This document shows positions 1 through 12,774 of a stretch of DNA of 64,000 nt, one piece after another. The translations under genes were made by a program, and so were the position numbers. The notes beneath the pieces were generated by a model that saw only the letters and a list, made by a program, of their open reading frames with translations, ran no database searches and had not been told where the DNA came from. This DNA is from Triglochin maritima (lineage: Eukaryota > Streptophyta > Magnoliopsida > Alismatales > Juncaginaceae). The stretch lies in contig OY821771.1 in assembly GCA_963682175.1 (NCBI GenBank), forward strand, positions 36,166,201 to 36,230,200, read 5' to 3'. The stretch's first letter is position 1. Each line of letters starts with the position of its first letter.

Positions 1-1
1 A

Positions 2-418
2 TATACAGGGACCGAGAGAAAATTTGTTGTAGTTCCGTTGAATATCAAATATGTGGATTTAGTGGATGTTTTTAGATCTGAATGTTGTTATCCAAAACGT
101 ATGTTTGATAACAAGTTGACAGCGAAGTTGCCTTTAAACAATGATTCGTCATACTCTCCATTAACCGTTGATAAGTTAGTTTATGGAATTATGCGTCTAT
201 TCAAACAGATGTCCGTTGTTGGAGAGTATGCAGAAGCTCAACCCAAAATGTCAGACCTTACGCTGACAACCAACACTCATCTTTGGGAGTATAATATAGT
301 TGGGTCAAACGGTTCAGACTACGGAATAGATTTCAATATAAATCTAAATTCTACTATCGAAGTTCCGGCTACTAGGAAATTCCTTTTTTCAATCGCAGAA
401 CTTCCAAACAGTCAGTGA
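2..418 (+). pseudogene. ORF fragment, possibly N-terminal part of a MULE-type transposase
   Basis: An open frame enters near the left edge and runs to a TGA at 416-418; its first internal ATG-like start is not convincing, so it looks like the tail of a longer frame. The residues suggest the N-terminal PB1-like region of plant Mutator-like transposases: a 'VVVPL..KYVDLVDVF' opening, then a 'LPLNNDSSYSPLTVD' stretch like the 'p..I.nD.dv' block. The match is by eye and weak. The frame ends without the FAR1-type zinc finger or MULE domain, so it is at best a relic. The downstream coding relic and palindromic array fit a decayed transposon. Confidence 0.3.
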
Positions 419-479
419 ATTATTTGAAGACTTGATTTTTTTAAGAATTGATATTTTAAGACTTAGAACACATTTGTGA

Positions 480-1250
480 AACAAGTCGTACATGGCTTAT
501 AAATTTCGGGGAGGTGGTTATGCATTGTCTAGACTGAGTAATGACGTAGTTCAATCTACAACAACACATTCCAGAGCCAATGGAGAGACATGTGGTGAAA
601 TCGGCTCAGGGGAGAGCAAACATGAATTGATTGGTGGAAAATTCACAATTCCCTCCGCATCGGTCTCATAGAAGATGTCATCTACAGTTTCAGCGACCAC
701 TCATAAGTGTCACTCCTGAAGAGAGCAGACAATTGTATATGGAATGGTACTGAAATATCACTGTATTGGATCGTTCACCACAGTCGGTTCCAAAGTCGAA
801 CTTGTAGAGACCATGAGCGGGTAGGGACTGAGAGATGGTAAGATTTCAATTTTCAATTCAACACTTACGATGTTTATAAAATGTGTTTGATGTTTGTTTA
901 ACATTTAAATTGTTTATAGGTGCATCAAGTTTGTGATTTCCACGAAAAACTCCATAAAATCCACGAGATCATCAGAGATCATAAGACAAACTCTTCGATG
1001 ACTGCAAAGTTGAAGGAAAAAATGAAGGCTTTCCTTATGTGTTTTAGTGTTGAAGAACTCACACTACGGTTGAGTCAAGATCGCTTCTTAGAAGAAGATG
1101 ATACTAATATTCCACATACACAAGATGGTGGGGATGGTGGTCTGACTCAGGATATGGAAGATGTAGGGAATGTGGCATGAGGTGGGGGACGCGGTCATGG
1201 GAGAGGATGTGCTCACGTACGTTCTAAGAAAAAGAAAATATTGAGGGGTC
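480..1250 (+). pseudogene. Degraded plant mobile domain (PMD / aminotransferase-like) relic
   Basis: No single frame is intact, but three frames together give motifs of the C-terminal plant mobile domain found in MAIN-like proteins and in many transposons. These are a 'HIPEPME.HVV' block near 570, a 'GRANMN.L' block near 620 and 'SRQLYMEWY.NITV' near 725-760. From 920 an open stretch of 86 codons follows, charged and helical ('FHEKLHKIHEIIRDHK'), ending at 1180 in a short Gly/Asp-rich tail. Frameshifts and stops (for example within the 'EWY' block) show it is not functional. PMD sequences often travel inside MULEs; assignment here is by pattern only. Confidence 0.4.
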
Positions 1251-1504
1251 ACTTATGTTAGATTGAGTGAACCAATTGGTTAAAATGTTACTTTTTTATT
1301 GATCGCTAGAATATTGAACAATATTATTCTTTTAATTATATTTTCGTCTGTGATTTCAAATTGTTTCACATGTTTATTGTGTGTATGCAATTTTGGTTGT
1401 ACCACTGTAGTTTTCATTTCGTGTATGTCTTTGAAATGTTTTTTAACAGGAAATGACTATTGTCGAATGAATGATTAGGTTTAAAACTGTATAAACAGAA
1501 CTCA

Positions 1505-1890
1505 ACATCTTCAATGTCGAGTTTGTACACATAAACTTGACACTGAGGTTGTCAAGTTCATTTTTATAAAACACGGCAACCTAGGCACCGAGTTCAATAA
1601 AAATGAACTCGGTAACTTAGGCGTTTAAGTTCGGTACACATGTTATTTGGGCTTCCAATCTGTCGTTCCATCTTATTGAGTGTGCGGAAAAAAATTTAGG
1701 TGTTAGGACTCAGCGTCTTCAACGCCAAGTTGGTTTATAGAGAAATCAGTGTCTTCAATGCCGAGTTGGTTTATAGAGAAACTGGCGTCTTCAACGCGAG
1801 ATTGTTTATAAAGAGTTTGGCGTCCTCAACGTTGAGTTCTTCAAGAATTCCTTTCCTATTGAACTCGACATCTAAGACGTCGAGTTCTGT
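1505..1890 (+). repeat. Palindromic minisatellite, about 36-bp period
   Basis: Repeated units carry the core 'GTCTTCAACGCCGAGTT' and inverted partners such as 'GAACTCGACATC...GACGTCGAGTTC' (1860-1885). Four units between about 1708 and 1840 are 36 bp apart. Because 36 is divisible by three, a frame stays open through them (1700-1954, 12-residue repeat 'VFNAxLVYRExx'). I read this as repeat-driven, not as a gene. It resembles in style the 33-bp arrays at 23.4, 24.0 and 48.1 kb. Confidence 0.6.
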
Positions 1891-1899
1891 ATACACCAA

Positions 1900-3060
1900 G
1901 AAAAAGACTCGCCACCACCACGTTAATGGGGCTAGTATGGAAAATATTTTCTAAACCTGTTTAATTTGAAGTTAAAAAAAATTCAAAAATTTTCCTAAAC
2001 AATATTGAAATTATGTGAGGTCATGGCCCCTGGTGGGACTCTACAGGTCCTTCTCTTCCAATGATACATCTCCGACAATGAGTCCAACACAACATGCTTT
2101 AGCAGGATAGAAAACTTTCTTTTCGGACAACAAAGGAATTGTATGACAAAACTAAGGTGTTTTGCTTGGGGAACAAATCAATAACGCTGAAATTTAAATT
2201 TGAAAGAACATAATTAGTAATTATGATTATTCATTAGTATGTATAAAATATTCGGGTCATATTGAGTGATGTGGAAGTACGAGACAAATATTTTTCGAGG
2301 CAATTAATTAAAGAATCAATAGACATATTTTAGGGAAAACAAACTTTCAAATTTCAATAAGGATCCAAGGATGGGCCACTTTTCTAGGTCCTTGACTATA
2401 TGGACTGGGCCTCGGTCCAGCGTTGATATTTTCTTTATCAGTAGTAGTTAGGTGGGTGTATTATTCAAGCATAGATATTTCATAATCATACGATGCCTCA
2501 TAGTCATAAATTCACTATTCTATTCTTAATCTTACAGAACATTACCATTTTTATCAAAGCACGTATTGGGTATGTTTCTTGCCACATGCATACTAACCCA
2601 TTCTATGATCATGTTTAATAAAAATGATACATTTGTGTCAACTGAACAAATTGAAGAGGCAAAACAAGTTGATATATTTTCCCTTCTTTTAGGAACAATT
2701 GATACGATCAATTGCACATCGTGTGGGTCTATGCCAAAGCAGAAAGGGTGACTGAGTGAGGCATTGTTAATTAGTTATTTCTTTAAATTAAAAAACAAAA
2801 CCACTCACCTAATTAAGGATGGAAGAGTCGGCCATTTTTGCAATTGAAAAACTTACAGGAAAGCAATTTTTTATAGGATTTATGTCGAGTTATGCCTTGA
2901 AAATATTTGCAGAACAAAGCAGGTCGACCTGTTTTGGTCTTTTGAATTTCAGTAACTGCCAGTCCCGTTTGCAAATCAGTCAACCGGTTACACCGCTCTT
3001 TTCTATCAAATTGGAAGGATTGTTGTACAAAATGTACTTCTAAGTAATTGCTCCACAAAT
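1900..3060. other. AT-rich spacer without a recognised gene
   Basis: Only short overlapping frames of about 60-80 codons on both strands, none with a recognisable domain. No terminal repeats or hairpins were seen. Confidence 0.5.
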
Positions 3061-3061
3061 C

Positions 3062-3084
3062 TTATATCTATCTATCTATCTATA
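3062..3084. repeat. (TATC)n microsatellite
   Basis: About five tandem TATC units, just left of a possible LTR remnant. Confidence 0.8.
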
Positions 3085-3109
3085 TGAAGAAGAAATCTTG
3101 TAAGAAAAT

Positions 3110-3560
3110 GTATTCTTATTTGTACAAATGGTACTTCGAACTTGGAACGAACATGAAGAACTAATTATGTGAGGGTATCTTTGGAATGTTTTCTAACCTT
3201 AATTTGCCTTATTAGCCTCCCCTATAAATATTATTGTATCCCGAAGGGTTTAAGAGTTGATGACATAGAGTTTTTCTTGTTTATGACAGACTAGGGTTTT
3301 GAAGTTTTGTTGGAGTTCTTATTGTTGATGGAGGCTTTGTCTATCCAAGCTTCGTTGCTTCTTACAGATTTGTTTGATATTTCTTCTCTTGTATCATCCT
3401 TGTACCGGTACATTGTCCATTGATAGTGGAAGCTCCGCTAAAGTCTTTCCGTTGTAGTTTTCCCCATAGATCAACTATTACTAAGAGAAAGGTTTCCACG
3501 TCAAATATTGTGCGTCGTAGTTCATGCTTTGTTTATTATTTGTGGGTTGGGATTTTATTA
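3110..3560 (+). mobile_element. Possible Ty1/copia-type LTR remnant
   Basis: The stretch looks like the second half of a copia-type LTR: a TATA-like 'CTATAAATATTATTG' at about 3222, a leader-like region, then 'AGGTTTCCACGTCAAATATTG' style text at about 3490-3510, common near the 3' end of plant copia LTRs. No primer-binding site, partner LTR or target duplication was found. Confidence 0.25.
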
Positions 3561-6500
3561 GTTTATCTGGATTGCTCTATTTCGTAGTGCATCCTACCTT
3601 GTGTATTGTTACAATGTATTTTAATATGTTGACACTCTTCTCTTTGCAACGTCGATTTCCAGTTGGATCGACGTTTTTCCTAACATTTTACAGAATAATC
3701 TATATTCCATCTTGCACCAGAATCTTCATGCAAACAAGTTAAAAGAAGAAAAAAAAACAACTTGCCAATTGAAACTGTATAGAGTGCAAGTAATTTCAAA
3801 AAATGTATGAACTTAGACTTAAGTTGATACAAAAATGATTTCCACTACGAACATACTCTTCAGAAATCACAACGTTGACCAAAAATGTAATATTTGAAGT
3901 AATGCAGTATCAATGTCAGATAAAAACAAAGTTTGTTTATTCATTTTGGATTTAAATACAACAAATCAAAATGGTTTTCTAAACCATTTTAAATTTTTAT
4001 TTATTGTGACATGGAAACAATTAACTATGCATCAAATCAATAAGTCAATTGTAACAACCTCTTTGATTTTAAAAAATATGGCAGCGTACGTTTAACAACT
4101 CCTTACCTTGCTCATTTAGGAGACTCTTTTAAGCATTGCAATAACGTTTTATTTGAAGATTCAAATTGAAATAATTTTGATGTTGATATTGATTGATATG
4201 ATCCCATTCAAAAGGCAAAAGAGAAAAATCATCGTAATTGTAGTCCAAGCACAGATTGGCGTGTTGATAATATAATGTTGACACAATGGCCGACTGGACT
4301 AGGTTGACTCATTGGTCAAATCACTTTAACTCAAAATCGAAATGTCACCTCTCCCATAAACCTTTTGGTTTTCCAAAATATTAGTTGTGCTAAGAGTTCA
4401 ATCAGAAAAATAGAGCAACAAAAAAAATTGTTAAGAGTAGAGTCAAAAGAGTAATGTAGCAAATAACAACGAGTTATTAATAAAACAAGAAAAAGGAGTC
4501 ACATGGTGGCACTGTATTAAAGGGACAAATTGGTGGTTAAACCCTAGACACATAATGTGATTTGTGGTCCATGTGATATGAGATTCCACAAAGTCGCTCA
4601 ACCCACACATCAAACACATTGAGATGATGATGATAATAATAATTATTAAAAAAACATCAATTTGAGAAGATGTTTGCTTTTCACATCAAAACAAAACAAA
4701 TTAATGCTAACCACCACTATATGGAGTAATATATGGATGAAAATTAACCACTCATCGCAATCATGTAAATGGACCCTTCTTTTTTCTTCTAGACTTGAAA
4801 TTTTTCAATGAAAATTTTAAGCCAGGAGAGTCACACTATTTTAAAAATACCATGTACGTCTAATGATATTATTTACACTATTCAAAAAGACATTTTTGGA
4901 ATGAATCATTTTTTTCTAAAATTTGTCTACGTTTCCAAAGGTTAAAAAAAACCATTCATAGAGATAACAGGAATATTGCATTAACCATAAAAACTACTTA
5001 TGAACCGCAACACAATCTGAGATTGAAGAGACATATTAGCACAATGTAATAAGACTTCAGTTGATTTATGACACGTTAGCTTTTGTCTTCTCAAAAGCAA
5101 TCAAATACGATACTTTTTCTAACTTCTCAAAAATTAACATTTGAGGGGGAGTTGTAATTTACTCAAAATCCAGTGTTTGAGCAAAAACTAATCTCAGTTA
5201 ACTTCTTTATTATTATGTAAATTCCAAAATTCAAATGCTAACTTCCCAAAACATAAATTCCATTTGGGACACTCATACGTACGTCTGAAATATATATTTT
5301 TTGTCAATTTCCCATCGTTAGACGGCCCACTAGCTCAAAAATTTACGTCCCTGACGATCCTTAATAGATTTTTAGTGTCACATTGAATGTAAATAATGAT
5401 GTCTTGTACCACAAAAGTAGTAGAGTAATGTGCTTGATCCCAAAGAAATGAGTTATCACATAAACACATTAACTGCGGGGTTCAAATTGTTGGAATTTGG
5501 TTAGTTTCCGCATTCAATATTTATTTTTCGTGGTGCGTGTAATCTGTGTCGAGTTAGTGCGTAGATCCCCCTCCCAACACAAATGAGCTAACATATTATA
5601 TAGTAAGGTGACAACACACGAAGGTAGAGGACAAGGGGGCATCCATGTGCACCCTACATGTCTTTTGGCAAAAGTTGTGGTCCTCTAGTTAAGCCTTGTC
5701 TCCATGACACCCAAGACATTGCAAGCACCCAATGCAATAGACACTCACCAAAGTCTCTCCTCTTAATTGATTCCATCACCATTGCCGATGCATATACTTC
5801 TACAATGGTTATTTTCTTGAGAAATAACTTGTCAAAATATAATAAGTTTTGTGGGAATTTAAGAAGTATATATAATGTTACTCATGACTTGAAAAATAAA
5901 ATGTATTGCCAGCGAGCGGAGAAAACCCTAAGGTCTACAACAATGCTTAATTTCTAGGTTGTCATGTGAAAGTGCGCACACATATGAGATCTTGCCTCAT
6001 CGATTTTGTAAAGTTGTACATTCTTCCAATGTTAATGGAACATGTTATATCTTCAATTAAGAGTCATATTTTAACAAATAATTTATGACGACATCCAAAT
6101 GTATATACGCAAGAATTCACTTTGTGACTGTACTATAACTACTGATTTACATTGATGTAGTCATATATATGCATAAGTATATACATATAAAGCAAAAATA
6201 GAATGTTATGAGAATACATTGGTCACTATGTGCAATCAAATGCACCCAATTGCAACCAAAGTGGGGGAAAAGTATTTTTTGTTGGTTGGTATCAAAGGGT
6301 TAAGGGAGGCAATTATGATGACATGGCTATGGCTAATTGGCTATGGAAAAACTTGTGTTTGAAGTAATAGTTAGAGCACTTCAACATGGTGTGAATGGAG
6401 GGGAGCCATAAATGTTAAGATGTCAACCACTGTTAGGAGCCCCATGAAACAGTGAAGACAGCAAGATATGATTATATATTTGCCACTAAATCACTTTATT

Positions 6501-7020
6501 ATATTTTTCTTTGATAAATGTGATGATCATGTTGCAATAATTGAATATGAGAAAAAATTACGTTTACCTAAGAATACGGAATATAAAAGCCGTGATGTCT
6601 TTCATTGACAATTTGGATATGCCATATGCACTAACAACTAAGTGAAATGAGGATCCAATTGTTTTACTTTATTGTCAAACAATAACAAAACTCAAACCTT
6701 ACAGTTCGGATCTTCCAATTGATTCATAATTATGGTGGCAATTCACAAAACAAAAATCACTGTTTGATCTTTAGCTTCACTTTTTTTAAAGAATATAATA
6801 TAAACTAGTACGTAAATTTTCTAATGTTATATACTTTATTCAAAGTTAGATGTCGCGTATTACATGAAATCTCAAAGTTGTTACATACTTTTGATTATTG
6901 TTACAGAAAACTAAAAAAAATCGAATAGCATTTGTAAAATTTGAAGTTGCACCTTTTAATGTCATTATTAAATGTGAAGTTATATTTAAGTGTGTAAATT
7001 CTGTCAACTTAATCTAATTA
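3560..7020. other. AT-rich intergenic region
   Basis: No convincing exon, RNA gene or bounded transposon. The longest frame (5658-5957, 99 codons) has no recognisable domain and no splice-linked partner. Confidence 0.5.
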
Positions 7021-7109
7021 GAAATCGTTTGAGTTGGTTGTTTTTTAATGAAATAATGTGAATTTTAGAAATCGTTTGAGTTGGTTGTTTTTTAATGAAA
7101 TAATGTGAT
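7021..7109. repeat. Tandem duplication, 47-bp period
   Basis: A 'GAAATCGTTTGAGTTGGTTG' unit at 7021 is repeated at 7068 almost perfectly over about 42 bases. It is a recent local duplication about 0.5 kb upstream of MIR167. Confidence 0.85.
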
Positions 7110-7414
7110 ATTAATTTCTCATTAGAAAGTTATCTTAATTAATGTTATATACATCACTAAGGACAAGTGCAAGAATAAATATAGAACAAGAATAATAGAC
7201 AATGTTTGAAGTTATATTGGTCACACACACACAAAAAGAGATAATGAATAAAACATATGTGCATGCAAAAACAAGATTGTGGGTTGAGAATTATGAAGAT
7301 AAAAATACAAAAAAAATGTATGGATGTGTGGAGATTGGTGTGGGGTTCGCAGCCACCAGCTGTAAAACTGGACCAAACCCCACCACTAAAAACACAGCCA
7401 AATAAACCTACAGC

Positions 7415-7416
<2 letters not shown>

Positions 7417-7451
<35 letters not shown>
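7417..7451. repeat. (GA)n microsatellite
   Basis: About 17 GA units. Pyrimidine/purine repeats are common in plant 5' leaders; this one lies about 190 bp upstream of the miR167 strand and may sit in the MIR167 promoter or start of its primary transcript. Confidence 0.9.
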
Positions 7452-7455
<4 letters not shown>

Positions 7456-7589
7456 CAAACCAAAAAACATAATGTTCATTACATGAACCCCTAGCTAGTC
7501 CAATTAAGTAGCATCAAGAGAGACCCTTCCATGTAATGCTTTCCTCTCTACCCTTGGCGGCGGACGTTATTGTCGGTGTATCACTTATG

Positions 7590-8160
7590 TCGTCTTCTCT
7601 TTGGGCCATCAACCTTGATTTGTTGGTGTGAGAGTTTGAAGCTGCCAGCATGATCTGATAAGGGTAAGACATGCATCTAAATTGTTTGATATTGAGGTTC
7701 TTATAAGGGTTTGTTAGTTGTGTCAATCCAAAGAATATATATGTCATAGAGAAGATTGTAGAACACACTTGGATGACTTTGGTTTGGATACTATTGTTGG
7801 GAGATGGTATATTTTCCAAGATTTTTTATGGATGTAGAAGAAGGGATTAGGTTAGAAGTTGGATGCCTCTGGGTTTAGTTGGATGGATTTTGGTTCTTTT
7901 TATTCTTTGAGATTCATGTGGAGGGGAATAATTAGCATCTAGATTGATTTCTATCTATTTGAAGATAATTATTCTTAGAGATCGATTGGAAAAAATGATG
8001 AAAAAGCGATACATAAACAAACACAAACACAACACAGACAAGTAGATAGATAGATGAAGTATAATAGATAGATAGATTATCGAGTTTGCATGTTAGAAAT
8101 ATCAGATCATCTTGCAGCTTCAACCACTCATTCAGCAACAACTACAATTCATGTTTCACT
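7590..8160 (+). ncRNA. MIR167: MIR167 precursor with a long loop
   Basis: The stretch 7637-7658 begins TGAAGCTGCCAGCATG and continues as the conserved miR167 sequence. A matching star strand lies at 8104-8124, which reads AGATCATCTTGCAGCTTC and pairs with the mature strand apart from a one-base bulge and a mismatch. Pairing continues outside the duplex: 5' flank 'TGTTGGTG' against the reverse complement of 'CAGCAACAAC' at 8134-8143. It also continues inside the duplex, next to the mature strand. miR167 is on the 5' arm, as usual for the family. In plants miR167 is processed by DCL1 and cleaves auxin response factor ARF6/ARF8 messages. The span between arms (about 445 nt) is much longer than in most MIR167 genes. 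Ends of the primary transcript are not visible; bounds given are approximate. Confidence 0.85.
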
Positions 8161-11100
8161 TGTATAATCCAGTGAAGAAGGTTAATTGACTTTCTCATGT
8201 CTTCTGTTCCATTGTGAGATTCTAATTACCTCATCAGTGACAAGGAAGGTATGTTAAATTTTTCCAAATTTCTTTTTTAAACAATTGAGAAATTCACATA
8301 ATCTCATATACTTTCAGATTTATAATGAATCACAACTCTTTTTCCAGACAATTTTGTTTGGGTTCTTTTGTCTCCTATACATTTTTTTTTCTTCAGTAGT
8401 TTTTATTATGCATGTTAGTGTTTGATTCCTAAACACTCTCTTTCATTATTACTTTCATTTACTATTATATAGGGACCATGATGTGACACTTGAGGGTAGG
8501 CTTTCCATAGCTTATGCCCATTATTATTTTTGTCTGTCAATTAATTATTCAACATTTTTCCAAATTGCAACTAACCTGGCCGGGCACTCCCAAAATATTT
8601 CTGCAAGATATACATGTAAAGGGCAGACCCCAAATAAGGATTCACCATACAATCCTGGAAAAGAAAAATCTAAGAATGAGACAAAAAGAATGAGGAGAGA
8701 GGGAGTACTGGGGTCTCCACATGATATATCTTCAGACATGCAGGTCAAAATTTTGAAATACCCAATCACATAAACATGATGGTATGTGGTTCCAACATGT
8801 TCTTGTAAGATAGCCTCTAAATGTTTATGTCCTAACAATCTTCTACTGACAGTGCACGTTTTGGAAAGAAAATCTAGATTTTATTGTATTTTTTGAAAAT
8901 AAATAACATTATATATATATATAGTGCGGAGATAGCTAGCTCGTTTAACAATAGATACTGGAGTTAGAATTTAAGTTCAATTCTTATTCTCGTAAGTGGA
9001 TCATAACGTATCTTGATAATTAAAATTAACTCTTATTGTTTATAGAGAAACATCATATATACCTGATAAGAATTATGGATGATAATCTTCCATTTCCATC
9101 CTATCTATTCTCTAAAAAATAAGTAATAATTAATGTGATATATGAGAGTGGTAAATTGGTAACTAAAACATTAGTTATCAGTAATGTGTCATTTGATGGA
9201 TGAAATACTAATCGACTATGTTATCCAATCCTAGTAGTATATGTGTTCTACTTCAAGCATGCCAACTAGATCAGCACTAGTTGACACATGAGTTGTACAA
9301 GTAAAAATGGTTTGATGGTCTAAAATTGTTGTTACAAGTATCATCCACAGTTACTTCCTGAGAAAATTTATAAAAAAAAATTGCAAGGAAATATTTGACT
9401 TATGTTTTGTAAAGAAGGTGAAATAAATATATACACATGTAGATTTTACTTTATTTGTATACCACAAATGTATCAGTTTAGAAAACCCGGAAGTTTTTTT
9501 GCTTAACCTTTCGTATATTCATTCAAGTTTCGCTAAAATTCCTTCGATTTTCTCATACTATTATCTTCTCCATATTATTTCATTTTACATTTTTGTCCCT
9601 CTTTGGTTGTAGAACCCACGGTTACAATGTTGCTACAATTAAGAAAATTACTATATAGCCTAACACTAACATCATGTTAGCTTATTATAGACATATATAA
9701 TTATCTGGTCTACATGTCTGGAATGTGACATTTAGAACCTTTACGTACAAGAATGTAGATATAGTAACCAAAATATTCTATGTTAGATATTTAGTTTAGT
9801 CAATTAATTCCATGCTTGATTAACATAATGGTTAGGATATGGATTTCATTAAAATAGGAAGAAAAAAAGATGATACGTGGGTGTATCAGCAAATATAGAG
9901 GGTGTTTCAGCATATAACAAACGCACAGAAGCGAATGAGAGAATAAAATGATATTTTAGCAAAATAAAGATGTATGGATAAAATTATTTAAGCAAAAAAA
10001 TCCAACATTGAAACATTTAGTTGATATGAATAATAAGGATATGAATAGAGACTATTATTGTTTTGGATAAGAATTGAAAAGTTAATTGTATACTTATGTT
10101 TCGTGCTAATTAACAACCTCCTAGTAGTATCAACATTCAACAATGACTATCAACAATTATATGGTCTATAACTTGACCAAACTCTATCAATTATATCCAC
10201 ATGTTGAGCTTTTCATGAAATTCATGCTTGCTAAAATATCATATCAAGATAGTAAACTGAAGCTTTCAAGGTTACTTTCTGAAGTTAGGTTAAGTTTGGT
10301 TACACTTGGGTTTAAAAGGTTATACATAAGAAAAAGGTGTACTTGAAATAACTTGGAAAAATTAAAGGACATTAAATTAGTTAATAAAAACCTATGGGAT
10401 ATTGATATAAAAAAAAGTTGTGCAGAGTGAGAATATGTTGATGTAACAAGTAATTATTGATTTGATTCTTATCAAGGGTTTTTAGTTATCGTTCACATCA
10501 CACTATTACCAACTCGTGTAATAGGAAAACTTAAGTAGTAGATCTTGAGCCTCGTAATAGTCAATATCTAAGATCAAATTCTCACTACAAGAAGTTCCTT
10601 TAATATAGGATTTTATTACTAGAATAGAGTAAAAAAACATATTTTAGATAAATGTATTCTATATTAATAGAATATTATTGTATGAGCTCATTGGTTATAT
10701 ATTTTTCAAATCATCCATTAATTAATACAACATACAAAGATCTAATAACTTTTCAAAATACATGCTGACAAGCTCTTTGTTTCATGTGATGTAGCAACGG
10801 TATCTCTGTTTTTTATGGGAAATATTGCTTTATTAACCTCCCTCTTTGTAGTTTTGTTCCCAAAGAATTGCTCGACCATGGATGGTTAACTTTTCATCTC
10901 AAATGCCTTCAAAATGTTCTTAATTAGCTCCTTCAAAATGTTCTTAATTAGGTCCTTCAACATGTGCTTAACCATGCATGTTTTTCACATTTGAATTTTT
11001 TTGCAAGAATTTTCTATTATATTTTCATTTGCTGTTACGTAGTCACTCTCTTAGAATGGTAACTTAAGAGTAGGATTTTCCGCAATAGTAGAAAATAGAT

Positions 11101-12070
11101 TATATGCTTAAGTGGTAACTAAACTTACTGTAAAAGCTAAAAGATAACTAGAAATTTTAGATTAGATAACATTGGAGTTATATTTAAGCATTAAACCATT
11201 GTTGTATTTGTACTATTGTCTACACCAAGATCCTAATCAGAAAAGATGGTAGAAGAAAAAATATGGATTTTAGACCGCTAGTTGTGGTTATCATTCATAA
11301 CTAATATATCACAATAAAGATGCATGTATACACAACAATAATACTAACTTAGAGAAACCTTACGAGAAACACCAAATGCTACTCTTTATATTAACCTCTA
11401 GCTACAAAATTCTTCTAAAATAAACTTTTAGAAAATAATTTCTTCTAAAATAATCCATGTCCATGATTGCAAACATATGTATCTAGGGACATACATGCAA
11501 TTACATGGATTAACACTCCATGAGTACAAGAGTTCTCATGAGGTAAATTAAGGAGTATATAAAATAAAATAATCACTTGTGATGAGGATTAGTCTAATCA
11601 TGAGCACGTGCATCACCCACTTATGTCTCAAAAAGCCCATACAAGTCTTAGCTCCTATTCGCTACGGGACATTAACTAAACCAATCTTGTTGTTCCTTCG
11701 TTGACACCTCCATTACTTCTTGTGCCTTCGTTTTGTTACCCAAGTGGTTCCACAAAGTTCATAGATAATTAATTAATTAACCCCAAATGCCAAATTTACT
11801 TGTCGTGTTATGCCTTAATGACAGCTTCAGTTTTAGCATCTAATAGGGACCCCATTGTGCTAACTAATCTCATCGACGGGGCAAATTTAATATTCATATA
11901 TTTCTTAAATTTATGAAAGATTTGTGGTTGTAATGGGTAATACGAAGGAAAAAGTTCGAATATTTAATGGAGGGAGCCATTGATATGTATGGTGCAAGAA
12001 GCCAATTCCGATAGTTATTTCAAGCGTCATAATTATTTATTAACGATCAAATTTTCGAAAATTTGACTTG
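8160..12070. other. AT-rich intergenic region downstream of MIR167
   Basis: No gene recognised. At 8925-9030 the text 'TAGCTAGCTCGTTTAACAATAG' (A-box-like) followed by 'AAGTTCAATTCTTATTC' (B-box-like) could be an old tRNA-derived SINE. At 10915-10975 a short motif 'CTTCAAAATGTTCTTAATTAG' is repeated two to three times. Confidence 0.4.
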
Positions 12071-12078
12071 GTTTCACC

Positions 12079-12774
12079 TACTGTTATAAACAAGCTGAAA
12101 TCGAGCGAGCAGACTCAACTCGAGCTTGACTTGTTTAGTTTTCTCGCTCGTTCATGGCTCACTCGAGACTCGAGTCCAGCAGAAAAAATTTATTGTGCTC
12201 GGCTCATTACATGCTCGCGAGCCACTTGGCTCGTTCGTTTGCTCGTTATAATGTGGTTTTCATTCTTACTTAGACAGGATTCCTTTTTTTGTTTTCCAAT
12301 TGGTAAAATAACATTCTAAAACAGTTTAATGGTAAAAAAAGATCTAAACCGAAATATAATTATCCAACCAAACATGCAAATTAAAATAAAAGTTCAAACA
12401 TAAACACATACTAATAGAGTAGTAGACTGCACAAATTGAAAATCAACATTTGTATAATCGAACTATATAAGAGTTTTTAACGTTTTATTGTAAAAAAACA
12501 GCAAAAATAAACCAAAGGTTTAGGATTTGGATATCGATATGGTTGTGTAAATAAGTAATTTGGTGGTGTAATTGAGTTTGGATAATAAATATATAAATTG
12601 GATCCGAACGAGCTAGCAAACAACGAGTGTCGAGCGAGCATCGAGTGAGCAATGGTCTTCTCGTGCTATACTTGTTTAGTTAATCGAGCTGATTTATTTG
12701 CTCGTACTCGACTCATTATCAACCGATGCAACCCCGAGCAAGCCACCGAGCACGAGAAGAACTTGAGGGTCATA
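12079..12774. mobile_element. hAT-type non-autonomous element (MITE)
   Basis: The element is flanked by a perfect 8-bp direct repeat GTTTCACC (12071-12078 and 12775-12782; a following T also matches on the right). Its ends read TACTGTTATAAAC and, reversed, TATGACCCTCAAG; the left end resembles the TAGGGGTGTAAAC terminus of the hAT element at 41.33 kb. Both halves are rich in CTCGAGC/GCTCG words in inverted arrangement (12090-12245 and 12605-12765), typical of this hAT group. It has no coding capacity; the 83-codon frame at 12068-12319 is a by-product. Confidence 0.7.

Noticed and set aside
10583..10594. CACTACAAGAAG, like the terminus of CACTA elements
   Set aside because: No inverted partner or 3-bp duplication was found, and the text may simply end an old SINE.
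12068..12319. 83-codon open frame
   Set aside because: It crosses the left end of a hAT MITE, so it cannot be an old gene.
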